DNA of 31,468 nt from CAZQRW01 sp964596115 (GTDB taxonomy: Bacteria; Hydrothermota; UBA3072; B12-G15), in assembly GCA_964596115.1 (NCBI GenBank), contig CAZQRW010000022.1, forward strand, positions 1-31,468. Direction: 5' to 3'. Position 1 is the stretch's first letter, and each line of letters starts with the position of its first letter. Positions 6,831-15,088 of the stretch are shown here, piece by piece. The position numbers and the translations under genes are program-made. Below the pieces are notes generated by a model. The model saw nothing but the letters and a program-made list of their open reading frames with translations, did not search any database and was not told where the DNA came from.

Positions 6831-7730
6831 ATGAAAATCGTTAACTTTCTTGGTAAATCTGGAGTATCATTTGGTATTTTACAGGATGATAATTACATCC
6901 TTCCTATACCAGAAATTTTCTCTTCTAAAAATTTAAAATATGAATGGCAGTACAACATAATGTCTTTCATCAACAGTTACCCCTATTCTATCAAAATCTT
7001 AAAATCCCTGTTATCAAAAGAAATTAATTTTGAAGATAACTTCATTCACTCAAGGGATGTAAAAATACTTCCGCCTGTTCCCAGCCCATCAAAAATTATC
7101 TGCCTTGGTTTAAACTATAAAGACCATGTAAAGGAAACAGGGAAAAAACTACCTTCAAGGCCAATGCTTTTCTCAAAGGCACCTTCATCAATAATTGGTA
7201 CAGGTGACTCTATTATTCTACCTGAAGAAAATGGAAAAAAATTGGAATACATTGATTATGAAGTGGAGCTTGCTGTCATAATTGGGAAGAAGACAAAGGG
7301 TATTAATATCGACGAGGTAAAAAATGGAAGTTACATCCTTGGTTACACAATTCTAAATGACGTTACTTCAAGAAGAGATCAAAAGAGGGATGGACAATTT
7401 TTCTTTTCAAAGTCCTTTGATACGTTTGCACCAATAGGTCCATGGATTGTGACTTCTGACGAACTATCAAACCCTCAGAATTTGAAAATGATAACCGAAC
7501 TCAATGGGAAGGTTATGCAAAATTCCTCAACTTCTGAGATGGTTTTCAATGTATTTGAAATTGTCTCATATATATCACAAAAAATAACCCTGTTGCCAGG
7601 CGATATTATAGGCACAGGAACACCATCCGGTGTTGGATTTACAAGAAATCCTCCTGTATATCTGAAACCAGGGGATAATCTACTATTAAAAATAGAAAAT
7701 ATTGGTATACTGGCAAATACGGTAAAATAA
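6831..7730 (+). CDS. Fumarylacetoacetate hydrolase-family protein
   Basis: A 299-aa FAH-superfamily enzyme; members hydrolyse, decarboxylate or isomerise 2-oxo acids using a divalent metal. The segment PSKIICLGLNYKDHVKETG opens the core domain, the metal-binding acidic cluster appears in IDYEVELAVIIG and later DVTSRRDQ, and the end carries PGDIIGTGTPSGVGF and KPGDNLLLKIENIG. Substrate cannot be told from sequence; single FAH genes outside a catabolic cluster often act on oxaloacetate enol or acylpyruvates. AGGAGG lies 5 nt before the ATG. It is the last gene of the nrdR operon and is followed at once by a strong terminator. Confidence 0.88.
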   Translation: MKIVNFLGKSGVSFGILQDDNYILPIPEIFSSKNLKYEWQYNIMSFINSYPYSIKILKSLLSKEINFEDNFIHSRDVKILPPVPSPSKIICLGLNYKDHVKETGKKLPSRPMLFSKAPSSIIGTGDSIILPEENGKKLEYIDYEVELAVIIGKKTKGINIDEVKNGSYILGYTILNDVTSRRDQKRDGQFFFSKSFDTFAPIGPWIVTSDELSNPQNLKMITELNGKVMQNSSTSEMVFNVFEIVSYISQKITLLPGDIIGTGTPSGVGFTRNPPVYLKPGDNLLLKIENIGILANTVK

Positions 7731-7755
7731 AAAAGGGGGACTGTCCCCCCTTTTT
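7731..7755 (+). terminator. Rho-independent terminator after the FAH gene
   Basis: AAAAGGGGGA, a CTG loop and TCCCCCCTTTTT form a GC-rich hairpin flanked by A and T runs, starting directly after the FAH stop codon. The flanking A/T tracts would let it work in both directions, so it also insulates the minus-strand remnants to its right. Confidence 0.9.
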
Positions 7756-7763
7756 AACAAAAC

Positions 7764-8066
7764 CTAAATTATACCCAGCCTCTTAACTTCATACTGTACC
7801 CACTCAAAATAAGAAACCGTTACACCACCAGCATTCGCAAGAAAATCAGGAATTACACATACACCATTCTTGTAAAGAATTACATCCGCTTCAGGGGTAG
7901 TCGGCCCATTTGCAAGCTCAACAACGATTTTTGCTTTTATATTTCCAGCATTTTCTTTTGTGATGACATTCTCCAACGCCGCAATTCCGAATGTGATAAA
8001 TATGTTACTACCATGCGCCGAATATCTTCTGTAATTCTTGTTTGTACAAAGGAGTAATTTTTTCAT
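7764..8066 (-). pseudogene. Glutamate dehydrogenase fragment
   Basis: Translation of 7982-7794 aligns without gaps to the intact GDH of 8535-9788: 48 of 63 residues agree, from AALEN to SYFEWVQ. The fragment breaks off soon after EWVQ, so it lacks about 60 C-terminal residues, and everything upstream (substrate lysine, nucleotide-binding fold) is missing or unrecognisable. The strictly conserved VVEGANG reads VVELANG. The open frame begins at 8066, but its first 28 residues do not resemble GDH except a garbled version of DILIPAALEN. It is in the same orientation as the intact gene and downstream of it, consistent with a decayed second copy. Confidence 0.9.
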
Positions 8067-8094
8067 TTGACCTACGTTGTTAAGTTGAAGGGAG

Positions 8095-8440
8095 CTATCT
8101 AAAACTTATGAAAAGTTTATTTAATAAAATATCTAATCCCTCAGGATCCTCGTTAAAACTCACGCTGACCGATTTTGTTACTCCTGAATTAGAAAAAACC
8201 TCTCTCTACCAAATTTGCTCCTGGCACAACATCTTTTTCTTGAAATAATCTTAAAGAATGAGTTTCCAATTTCACTTTATAGACCTTATAATAAAACTCT
8301 GGACTGCAACAATATTCTATATCTCTCCCAGTTACAGCAGATATTTCCGTCAATATACCATATCCTCCAGTCATGAAAAACAGAGTATTCAAATAAAGAT
8401 CATCTCCAGAATCACTAACAGCGAAAGCAGATGTTGTAAC
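8095..8440 (-). pseudogene. Frameshifted, 5'-truncated remnant of an unknown gene
   Basis: On the minus strand an open frame without a good start codon runs from a TAA at about 8440 through SVTTSAFAVSDSGDDLY, TGGYGILTEISAVTGRD and DVVPGANLVERG, then stops just after a run of six T (8203-8198 region). Skipping one T at that run lets the reading continue as FSNSGVTKSVSVSFNEDP and GLDILLNKLFISFR to a TAG at 8097-8095. The simplest reading is a coding sequence broken by a one-base insertion in the T run plus an upstream stop and a missing 5' end. I do not recognise the protein. A sequencing or assembly error at the homopolymer could explain the frameshift but not the missing start. Confidence 0.5.
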
Positions 8441-8477
8441 TGAAAACCGTTATAGTTTATAGCCAAATGGAAAGATT

Positions 8478-8524
8478 AGTGTCTCTGCCTAACAACACAG
8501 ACACTTTTTCCCTTTTTTGTTAGG
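8478..8524. other. Interleaved inverted repeats downstream of gdhA
   Basis: Two perfect inverted repeats are interleaved: AGTGTCT (8478-8484) with AGACACT (8499-8505), and CCTAACAA (8488-8495) with TTGTTAGG (8517-8524). In RNA from either strand they give an H-type pseudoknot or two mutually exclusive hairpins. On the plus strand the first hairpin is followed by TTTTT and could terminate; on the minus strand, 10 nt after the gdhA stop, there is no U run. It probably forms the 3' end region of the gdhA transcript. Confidence 0.6.
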
Positions 8525-8534
8525 GTGGAAGAAC

Positions 8535-9788
8535 TTATGGAAAAATCCCCCTTGTTCTTGTCGCCTCTGCTACCCTGCCAATAGCAATCATATAAGCAGC
8601 AGTTCTCATATCAACTTTTTCTTTCTCTGCTAAGTTCCGGGTGTTCCTATAAGCCTTAATAAGTTTCTCCTCAAGTTTGCGAACAACCGTTTCATACAAC
8701 CACTGCTCTCTCTGTATGTTCTGCACCCATTCAAAATAACTTACAGTTACTCCGCCTGCATTAGCAAGAATATCCGGAACAACGATTATGCCTTTTTCGT
8801 TAAGGATTCTATCTGCGTCAGGTGTTGTTGGACCATTTGCACCTTCTACAACAAACTTAGTCTTAATATTTTCTGCATTCTCCATAGTAATCTGATTTTC
8901 TAAAGCAGCAGGGATCAAAATATCTGTGTTGACTTCAAGTATGCTTTCTTTTGGTGAAACATGCTCTGCTTTATCATACCCTTCGAGAAGAAGTTTATTC
9001 TTTTCGGCGTACTTTCTTGCATCCTCAACATCAATTCCATCAGGATCGTATATAGCTGTAGATATATCGCTTATTCCAATTATTTTCACTCCTTTCTCAG
9101 CAAGAATTCTGGCTGTGTGATAACCAACATTTCCAAAACCCTGCACCACAGCTGTCAAATCTTTTGGTTCAAGACCTTCATCTTTTACAAGTTCCAGTGT
9201 TACAGTCGCAACACCCCTCCCAGTGGCTTCAGCTCTTCCGTAACTGCCGCCCAAAAAAGTAGGTTTCCCTGTAACAACGCCAAAAACATCCCGCTTTTGC
9301 TCCATACTATATGTGTCAAGCATCCAGGACATTACCTGCGCATTTGTGTTCACATCAGGTGCAGGAATATCAACATCAGGACCAATAATATCACTTATTT
9401 CATAAGTGAAACGTCGTGTCATTCTTTCAAGTTCAGGTCTTGACATCTTGCTTGGGTCACAAAGAACTCCCCCCTTTGCCCCACCAAAAGGAACATCTAC
9501 AACGGCAGTTTTCCAGGTCATCCATGAAGCTAATGCTTTTACTTCATCTAAGTTAACTTTTGGACTATATCTTACGCCTCCTTTATACGGTCCGCGAGAG
9601 TTATTATGCTGGACCCTATAGCCAGTAAACATCTTTATACTTCCATCATCCATCTTGACCGGAAAATCAACTGAAATATTTCTATCAGGAGTCTTTAGTA
9701 GATCTCTCAACCATGGTTCTAAGTCAAGTTTATCCGCAGCCTGATCAAATTGCATCTGCGCAATCTCAAACGGATTTAGTTTTTCCAT
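8535..9788 (-). CDS. gdhA: Glutamate dehydrogenase, NAD(P)-dependent
   Basis: It interconverts glutamate and 2-oxoglutarate plus ammonia. The 417-aa protein shows the hexameric-GDH signatures: GGVRYSPKVNLDEVKALASW, the catalytic-lysine loop VPFGGAKGGV, DIPAPDVNTN, the Rossmann motif VQGFGNVG, and VVEGANGPTTPDAD. I chose 9788 because GGAGGAG lies 3 nt before this ATG and the protein then begins MEKLNPFEIAQ; the frame is open further upstream to 9851, but that ATG lies between the predicted -35 and -10 boxes. The gene is monocistronic, with its own promoter. A decayed partial copy lies downstream at 7764-8066. Confidence 0.96.
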   Translation of the reverse strand: MEKLNPFEIAQMQFDQAADKLDLEPWLRDLLKTPDRNISVDFPVKMDDGSIKMFTGYRVQHNNSRGPYKGGVRYSPKVNLDEVKALASWMTWKTAVVDVPFGGAKGGVLCDPSKMSRPELERMTRRFTYEISDIIGPDVDIPAPDVNTNAQVMSWMLDTYSMEQKRDVFGVVTGKPTFLGGSYGRAEATGRGVATVTLELVKDEGLEPKDLTAVVQGFGNVGYHTARILAEKGVKIIGISDISTAIYDPDGIDVEDARKYAEKNKLLLEGYDKAEHVSPKESILEVNTDILIPAALENQITMENAENIKTKFVVEGANGPTTPDADRILNEKGIIVVPDILANAGGVTVSYFEWVQNIQREQWLYETVVRKLEEKLIKAYRNTRNLAEKEKVDMRTAAYMIAIGRVAEATRTRGIFP

Positions 9789-9831
9789 AACTCCTCCCTT
9801 TTGTTTGTTATTTTTTTCACTAACTGACATA

Positions 9832-9859
9832 TACATAACATTTTTGACCATCTTGTCAA
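9832..9859 (-). promoter_or_regulatory. gdhA promoter
   Basis: TTGACA (9859-9854), a 16-nt spacer and TATGTA (9837-9832) on the minus strand. Transcription would start near 9825 and give a leader of about 37 nt containing the Shine-Dalgarno. The -35 is consensus and the -10 is weaker. Confidence 0.6.
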
Positions 9860-9869
9860 GTGTATTTTT

Positions 9870-9885
9870 TTAAATCGTGATTTAA
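9870..9885. repeat. Palindrome upstream of the gdhA promoter
   Basis: TTAAATC-GT-GATTTAA is a perfect 7-bp dyad with a 2-nt centre, ending 10 nt upstream of the gdhA -35 box. The position suits an operator or activator site for gdhA; it lies 58 nt downstream of the ROK gene stop, so a transcript-end role is also possible. The AT-rich composition makes chance symmetry more likely. Confidence 0.4.
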
Positions 9886-9943
9886 CCGCCTTTATGCATA
9901 AAACTGTGGAAAAATATGAAAAGTAAGTAAGGACAGAAAAATC

Positions 9944-10891
9944 TTATGGTGAATTGGGGAATGTCAAAGGTTTAGTCCCATTTTTTAAAAGGATATGTCC
10001 TCCTAGAAGCCCTGCTTTATCCCCCAATGTGGATACAACAATGGGAACCTTTCTTATAATTCTTCTATTTACTTCTTCCTTTGTTGCTTTCAAAATTAGA
10101 TTCCTTGCCTTAGCTATTCCTCCACCAATAATAACAATGTCGGGATCAAGAATATTTATTATTGTTGAAATACCCACTCCAAGCATAATTCCTGTCTCAT
10201 TCAAAACATATATTGAAAGCCTGTCACCATTTCTTGCAGCGTTTACTATATCCTTTACACTTTCGACATTCTTTTCACTTGTAGAAATACCCTTCTTCAG
10301 AAGGCCTTTATATCTTTCGATGATTCTGTCAGCTCCAATATAAGATTCAAGACAACCTCTCATTCCACAACCACAAACTGGTCCTTCTGTATTCATAACA
10401 ATATGCCCAAATTCAGAGGCAAAACCTATTGAGCCAGTGAATAATTTACCATCTATTACAATACCCCCACCTACCCCTGTACCCAATGTAAGGAGTACTA
10501 CTACTCTGTGGTGTCTACCTACACCATAGAATGCTTCTCCAAGTGCATAAAGGTTAGCATCATTTTCAACTACTATAGGAAACCGCACAATCTTACCTAT
10601 TTCTTCTTTAAGATTAATGTTTTTTATGGGTAAATTTGGAGGTGAAGTAACTACGCCATTCCTTACAAATCCTGGGAAACCAATACTAATACCCGATATT
10701 AGCTCCTTTTTATATTTTTCTATTATATAAATAAGGGAGGACAAAATATCCTCCCTCTTCGTTTTTAATCTATGGAATTCTATAACTTTATGATTACTTA
10801 CGAGGCCATATTTGATATAATGTCCACCAACATCAATGCCGATGGTTGTCTTCTCTATTATAACCTCCCTTTCTATATCCTTCTCTATCAT
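9944..10891 (-). CDS. ROK-family sugar kinase (glucokinase-like)
   Basis: An ATP-dependent kinase of the ROK family, probably phosphorylating glucose, N-acetylglucosamine or a related sugar. The ATP-binding motif GIDVGGHYIKYG is at the N-terminus, the catalytic Asp is in VENDANLYALGEA (about residue 111), GTGVGGGIVIDG follows, and the zinc site is GHI with CGCGMRGCLE (about residues 163-180). It has no N-terminal winged helix, so it is a kinase and not an NagC-type repressor. It lies last in the pnp operon. The ATG at 10891 is the best conventional start but has no Shine-Dalgarno and overlaps pnp by 59 nt; a good GGGAGG at about 10870-10865 points to ATA codons just downstream. Confidence 0.85.
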   Translation of the reverse strand: MIEKDIEREVIIEKTTIGIDVGGHYIKYGLVSNHKVIEFHRLKTKREDILSSLIYIIEKYKKELISGISIGFPGFVRNGVVTSPPNLPIKNINLKEEIGKIVRFPIVVENDANLYALGEAFYGVGRHHRVVVLLTLGTGVGGGIVIDGKLFTGSIGFASEFGHIVMNTEGPVCGCGMRGCLESYIGADRIIERYKGLLKKGISTSEKNVESVKDIVNAARNGDRLSIYVLNETGIMLGVGISTIINILDPDIVIIGGGIAKARNLILKATKEEVNRRIIRKVPIVVSTLGDKAGLLGGHILLKNGTKPLTFPNSP

Positions 10892-13004
10892 TAACGGATT
10901 TTTTGGGGCGTTCTTTCCTCTCTCCATCTCCCTGTGAAAGAAGCGCCTTTCTTGAAAGACTGATTTTACCAGAGTTATCCACAGAAATTACCTTAACCAT
11001 TATTTCATCACCTTCTTTTACCACATCTTCTACTTTATTTACCTTATAGGGTGCCAGTTGGGAGATATGGACGAGTCCCTCTTTATTTGAGCTCCCAAGT
11101 TTTACAAAAGCTCCAAAAGGCATAATCTTCATTACCCTACCTTTATGTATACTTCCTACTTCAACATCCTCTGTTATTTCCCTTACCATCATCTCTGCAT
11201 TGTGAACAGCCTCAAGGCTATCCCCAGAAATAAGAACCTCGCCTTCATCGGATATCTCAATTTTAGTACCCGTTTTTTCACTTATTCCTCTGACATTCTT
11301 ACCCCCAGGACCTATAAGCTCACCAATCTTTTCCTTTTTAACAGTTAACACTGCTATTTTAGGCGCAAATTCAGATATAGAACTTCTGGGTTCAGGTATA
11401 GTTTTTTCCATAATTGAAAGAATGCTAAGCCTTGCTTCTTTTGCCTGATAAAGGGCTTCCTTCAAGATTCCAAGGTTAAGATCCTTGATTTTTGTATCAA
11501 GTTGTATTGCAGTTATACCATCTCTGGTTCCTGCAACTTTAAAATCCATATCTCCGCTATGATCTTCCTCTCCTGCGATATCAGTTAGTATCTTATATTT
11601 TTCTCCGTCTTTTATTAATCCAAGTGCAATGCCAGCAATATGTTTCCTTATTGGTACACCTGAATCCATTAGTGCAAGTGAACCCCCGCAAACTGTAGCC
11701 ATAGATGAAGAACCATTTGATTCTAAGATGTCAGAGACAACTCTCATAGTATAAGGAAACTCATTCTCATCGGGGATAACAAATTTAAGTGCTTTCTCAG
11801 CAAGGGCACCATGCCCTATTTCCCTTCTTCCTGGTCCCCTCATATATGCAACTTCACCAACACTAAATGGAGGAAAATTATAGTGAACCATAAAACGTTT
11901 AAATCCTTCACCTACTAATTCTTCTATCTTCTGTTCATCCTGTTTTGTCCCTAAAGTGACGCTACATAAGCTCAAGGTTTCTCCTCTTCTAAAAAGGGCA
12001 GATCCATGAGCTCTTGGGAGTACACTTACCTCAGATTTAATCGGCCTTATATCTCTGGGTCCTCTTCCATCTATTCTAACATCGTCATTAATAATCTTTT
12101 CTCTCATTCTTCTATTTCTGTAATCCTCTATAATATTTAGTACCTTAGGCCTCAAAGCCTCTTCATATTTCTCAGATTCCCTTTTTAATATCATATCATA
12201 GAATTCTTTTCTCTCTTTTTTCCCAACAATGGAAAGCGACTGCTCTACTTCTTCCTTGATATCCTCAATTATTTTATTGACTATATCTTCTCTTATCTCA
12301 ACATCCTCAACATACAAAGGCATCTTTTGTTTTCCAACTTCTCTAATTAATTTCTCCTCCACTTCTATTACCTTAACTATTTCCCTATGGGCAATTTCCA
12401 TTGCCGTATAAATAACCTCCTCGTCCAACTCTGATATTCTTCCCTCCATCATTGTGATAGATTCCTTTGTCCCGGCAATTACTAACTCCATCTTACTTCT
12501 TTCAAGTTCAGAGATGCTCGGATTCACAATAAACTGATTGTCTGTATAACCTATCTTAACAGCCCCCAATGGTCCTCCAAAAGGAATGTCTGATATACCC
12601 AAAGCGACAGATGCTCCAATGATTCCTGGAATGTCAGAATCATTTTCGCCATCAAAAGAAAGCACCATTGCAATAACCTGTGTATCATTGTAAAATTCCT
12701 TTGGGAAGAGTGGACGTAAAGGCCTATCTATTAATCTTGATACAAGAATTTCTTTTTCTGATGGTCTCCCTTCTCTCTTAAAGAATCCTCCTGGAATTTT
12801 TCCTGCTGCATATGTTCTCTCAATGTAGTTCACAGTTAAGGGGAAAAAATCAACCCCTTCCTTAGGCTCCTTTTCTGCGCATGCTGTAACTAAAACAAGG
12901 GTATCGCCCATCTGAACGGTGACAGCACCATTTGCCTGCAGAGCAATTTTACCTGTTTCAATCTTAATGGGTTTATTACCAATCATTGTATTTACCTCAA
13001 ACAT
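10833..13004 (-). CDS. pnp: Polyribonucleotide nucleotidyltransferase (PNPase)
   Basis: A 723-aa phosphorolytic 3'-5' exoribonuclease. Two RNase PH domains are visible: the first includes ERTYAAGKIPGGFFKREGRP and SRLIDRPLRPLF, the second RRGETLSLCSVTLG and RGPGRREIGHGALAEKAL, with the active-site segment around GEEDHSGDMDFKVAGT. A KH domain (GPGG loop, residues 565-568) and an S1 domain (about 615-685, GRVMKIMPFGAFVKL) follow, then a short basic, Gly-rich tail. The start at 13004 is preceded by GTGAGGATAG and lies 9 nt after rpsO, the classic rpsO-pnp order. The stop lies inside the ROK gene. Confidence 0.97.
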   Translation of the reverse strand: MFEVNTMIGNKPIKIETGKIALQANGAVTVQMGDTLVLVTACAEKEPKEGVDFFPLTVNYIERTYAAGKIPGGFFKREGRPSEKEILVSRLIDRPLRPLFPKEFYNDTQVIAMVLSFDGENDSDIPGIIGASVALGISDIPFGGPLGAVKIGYTDNQFIVNPSISELERSKMELVIAGTKESITMMEGRISELDEEVIYTAMEIAHREIVKVIEVEEKLIREVGKQKMPLYVEDVEIREDIVNKIIEDIKEEVEQSLSIVGKKERKEFYDMILKRESEKYEEALRPKVLNIIEDYRNRRMREKIINDDVRIDGRGPRDIRPIKSEVSVLPRAHGSALFRRGETLSLCSVTLGTKQDEQKIEELVGEGFKRFMVHYNFPPFSVGEVAYMRGPGRREIGHGALAEKALKFVIPDENEFPYTMRVVSDILESNGSSSMATVCGGSLALMDSGVPIRKHIAGIALGLIKDGEKYKILTDIAGEEDHSGDMDFKVAGTRDGITAIQLDTKIKDLNLGILKEALYQAKEARLSILSIMEKTIPEPRSSISEFAPKIAVLTVKKEKIGELIGPGGKNVRGISEKTGTKIEISDEGEVLISGDSLEAVHNAEMMVREITEDVEVGSIHKGRVMKIMPFGAFVKLGSSNKEGLVHISQLAPYKVNKVEDVVKEGDEIMVKVISVDNSGKISLSRKALLSQGDGERKERPKKSVNDREGYRKGGYNREDNHRH

Positions 13005-13013
13005 AATCTATCC

Positions 13014-13283
13014 TCACTTTCTCAGACCAAGTTCTGTAACTAATGATTGATACCTTTTATAATCTTTATTTCTTAAATAGGACAGTAACCTTCTTCTTCT
13101 TGATACAAGTTTAAAAAGTCCCAATTTAGTATGATGATCATATTTGTGTTCTTTCATGTGCTTTGTAAGCTTATTTATCCTTTCAGTCAAAATTGCAACC
13201 TGAACTTCGGGGGAACCTGTATCCTTTTCATCTCGTCTAAATTTCTTGATGATTTTCTGCTTTTTCTCTTTTTCAACTGCCAT
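13014..13283 (-). CDS. rpsO: 30S ribosomal protein S15
   Basis: An 89-aa protein that binds 16S rRNA early in small-subunit assembly. It shows DTGSPEVQVAILTERINKLT, HKYDHHTKLGLFKLVSRRRR and LLSYLRNKDYKRY, all diagnostic of S15. AAGGAGG lies 7 nt before the ATG, inside the end of ribF, which it overlaps by 11 nt. pnp follows after 9 nt. Confidence 0.98.
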   Translation of the reverse strand: MAVEKEKKQKIIKKFRRDEKDTGSPEVQVAILTERINKLTKHMKEHKYDHHTKLGLFKLVSRRRRLLSYLRNKDYKRYQSLVTELGLRK

Positions 13284-14193
13284 TCTTAACCTCCTTAAAA
13301 GTTTTTTCTATCTCCTTTTTATCCAAATACAACTGATCTCTTAGGGAGCCAATACTATCAAAACTTTTTTCATCTCTGATTCTCCGGATAACTTCCACAT
13401 CTATATGTTCACCATATATATTTTTCTCAAAATTTAATATGTGAACTTCTACAACCCTTTTTTGTTTCTTAAGCGTTGGTCTCCTCCCCACATATAACAT
13501 AGCATTATATTTAAAACCCGCAACCTTCACCCTGGCAGCGTACACTCCATCACAGGGAAGAACTTTAAGAGCCGTATCTATTGCTACGTTGGATGTTGGG
13601 AAACCGATCCTATTACCCAGACCTTCACCCTGAATAATAACACCTCCAAAGGAATAAAATCTACCCAAAAATTCCTTTGCCTCTAAAACTTTGCCTTTCC
13701 TTAAAAGTCCCCTTATCAACGAACTTTTTATTTCTTTGTTATTTTTTTTAACCTCGGGGAAAATTATGACATCCAGATTAAATTTTTTACAGTAATCTTT
13801 CAGAAAATTCGCACGCCCAACGCCTCCTTTACCAAAATTATGATCAAATCCTACAATAATTCTATCTGGCTTTATTTTAGAACAAATAACCTTCTCAATG
13901 TAAAATTCCGGGGGGAAATCCGCCAATTCTTCTGTAAAATGAATAAAGAAAACATTATCTGCACCACTATTCCTCAAAAGATTATACTTCTCCTCATCTG
14001 TATTGAGCAGAAAATCCTCCTTTATATTTTGAAGGACAATTCTCGGATGGGGTGAAAAGGTCATAACATTTAACTTTCCTAATTTTTTACCGTATTGAAG
14101 TAATTTTCGATGACCTAAGTGAACACCATCAAAACTACCAATTGCAACTACCCCCCCTATACGCTTAAGTTCTTGCCAGTCAAACACCTTCAT
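13273..14193 (-). CDS. ribF: Bifunctional riboflavin kinase / FAD synthetase
   Basis: It phosphorylates riboflavin to FMN and adenylylates FMN to FAD. The 306-aa protein has the N-terminal nucleotidyltransferase domain (AIGSFDGVHLGHRKLL, then TFSPHPRIVL, then IIVGFDHNFGKGGVG) and the C-terminal riboflavin kinase domain (GEGLGNRIGFPTSNVAI, then DGVYAARV). Length and order are normal. The gene overlaps truB by 14 nt upstream and rpsO by 11 nt downstream, so the block is tightly coupled. Confidence 0.96.
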   Translation of the reverse strand: MKVFDWQELKRIGGVVAIGSFDGVHLGHRKLLQYGKKLGKLNVMTFSPHPRIVLQNIKEDFLLNTDEEKYNLLRNSGADNVFFIHFTEELADFPPEFYIEKVICSKIKPDRIIVGFDHNFGKGGVGRANFLKDYCKKFNLDVIIFPEVKKNNKEIKSSLIRGLLRKGKVLEAKEFLGRFYSFGGVIIQGEGLGNRIGFPTSNVAIDTALKVLPCDGVYAARVKVAGFKYNAMLYVGRRPTLKKQKRVVEVHILNFEKNIYGEHIDVEVIRRIRDEKSFDSIGSLRDQLYLDKKEIEKTFKEVKNGS

Positions 14194-15088
14194 TGAATAC
14201 CTTCCGTGGTTTTAAAATATAAGTATCTCCAACGCCAATACCAAGCGGATTGTCAAGTTTATCTTTTACAAAATATAAGCCCTCAGGATAATACCCTCTA
14301 ATTGTACCACCATGTCTGAATCTGTAAACATTCTCTCCCATAAGGGTAACAACAGGCAAATGTGGCAGTGTATCCTTCAATAAAATAATATGGAAATTGC
14401 CAGCCTTAATACTATCCAAAGTATACGCATTCTCTATAGAAAAGGGTTCTACATACGTTCTCTTTAATTGATATAAATATGCACCACAACCAAGAAGTTT
14501 CCCAATATCCCTTGCCAGAGCACGAAGATATACACCTCTTTGGACAACAGTCCTTATAGATAAAAAAGGTGGGGAAAAATCAAGCAGTTCAATTTTTTCA
14601 ATTATTACTTCCCTTTTGGGCAATGTAACACTCCCTCCCATACGTGCAATTTTGTATAACCTCTTTCCATTTATTTTTACTGCACTATATAACGGTACTT
14701 TTTGAATAATCTTGCCCTCGAAATTCTTAAGAACTTCCTTTATCTTTGTTTCATTTATCCCGGAAATATCTTTTTCTGAAATAACTTCTCCCTCCGGGTC
14801 ATCTGTAGTTGTACTTACCCCAAGTCTGAGTTGTGAAATATATTCCTTTTTATTTCCATAATAATCCATTAATTTGGTTGCCTTTCCAATAAGAATCAAA
14901 AGAAGGCCTTCTGCAAAAGGATCAAGAGTGCCGCCATGTCCTGCATGTTTCAGTTTGAGAGCTCTCTTCACACGATTCAGTACAAATGTAGAACCTTCAC
15001 CAGGGGATTTGTTTACTAATAAAACTCCATCTTTAATATTAGAAGGAGTATTGTGCTGAGATTCTGTAGTTTGATGTGGGGAAGTCAT
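14180..15088 (-). CDS. truB: tRNA pseudouridine-55 synthase
   Basis: TruB makes the universal pseudouridine in the T loop of tRNAs. The active-site block HAGHGGTLDPFAEGLLLILIG contains the catalytic aspartate (D56), and YSAVKINGKRLYKIAR and RGVYLRALARDIG are the other family motifs. At 302 aa it has a C-terminal PUA-like extension. The only usable start, ATG at 15088, lies 50 nt inside the end of the PorV-like gene and has no clear Shine-Dalgarno; the first 18 residues are Ser/Thr/Gln-rich and outside the conserved fold. Translation is probably coupled to the upstream gene. Confidence 0.95.
   Translation of the reverse strand: MTSPHQTTESQHNTPSNIKDGVLLVNKSPGEGSTFVLNRVKRALKLKHAGHGGTLDPFAEGLLLILIGKATKLMDYYGNKKEYISQLRLGVSTTTDDPEGEVISEKDISGINETKIKEVLKNFEGKIIQKVPLYSAVKINGKRLYKIARMGGSVTLPKREVIIEKIELLDFSPPFLSIRTVVQRGVYLRALARDIGKLLGCGAYLYQLKRTYVEPFSIENAYTLDSIKAGNFHIILLKDTLPHLPVVTLMGENVYRFRHGGTIRGYYPEGLYFVKDKLDNPLGIGVGDTYILKPRKVFNEGV

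Noticed and set aside
8189..8392. A 67-codon open frame as an independent gene
   Set aside because: It starts only at TTG without a Shine-Dalgarno, and its protein-like sequence extends on both sides across a stop and a frameshift, so it is part of a remnant.
8961..9443. 160-codon plus-strand frame inside gdhA
   Set aside because: Antisense to conserved GDH motifs, with no recognisable domain or start signal.
9789..9851. N-terminal extension of glutamate dehydrogenase
   Set aside because: The upstream ATG lies between the predicted -35 and -10 boxes, and a strong Shine-Dalgarno precedes the ATG at 9788.
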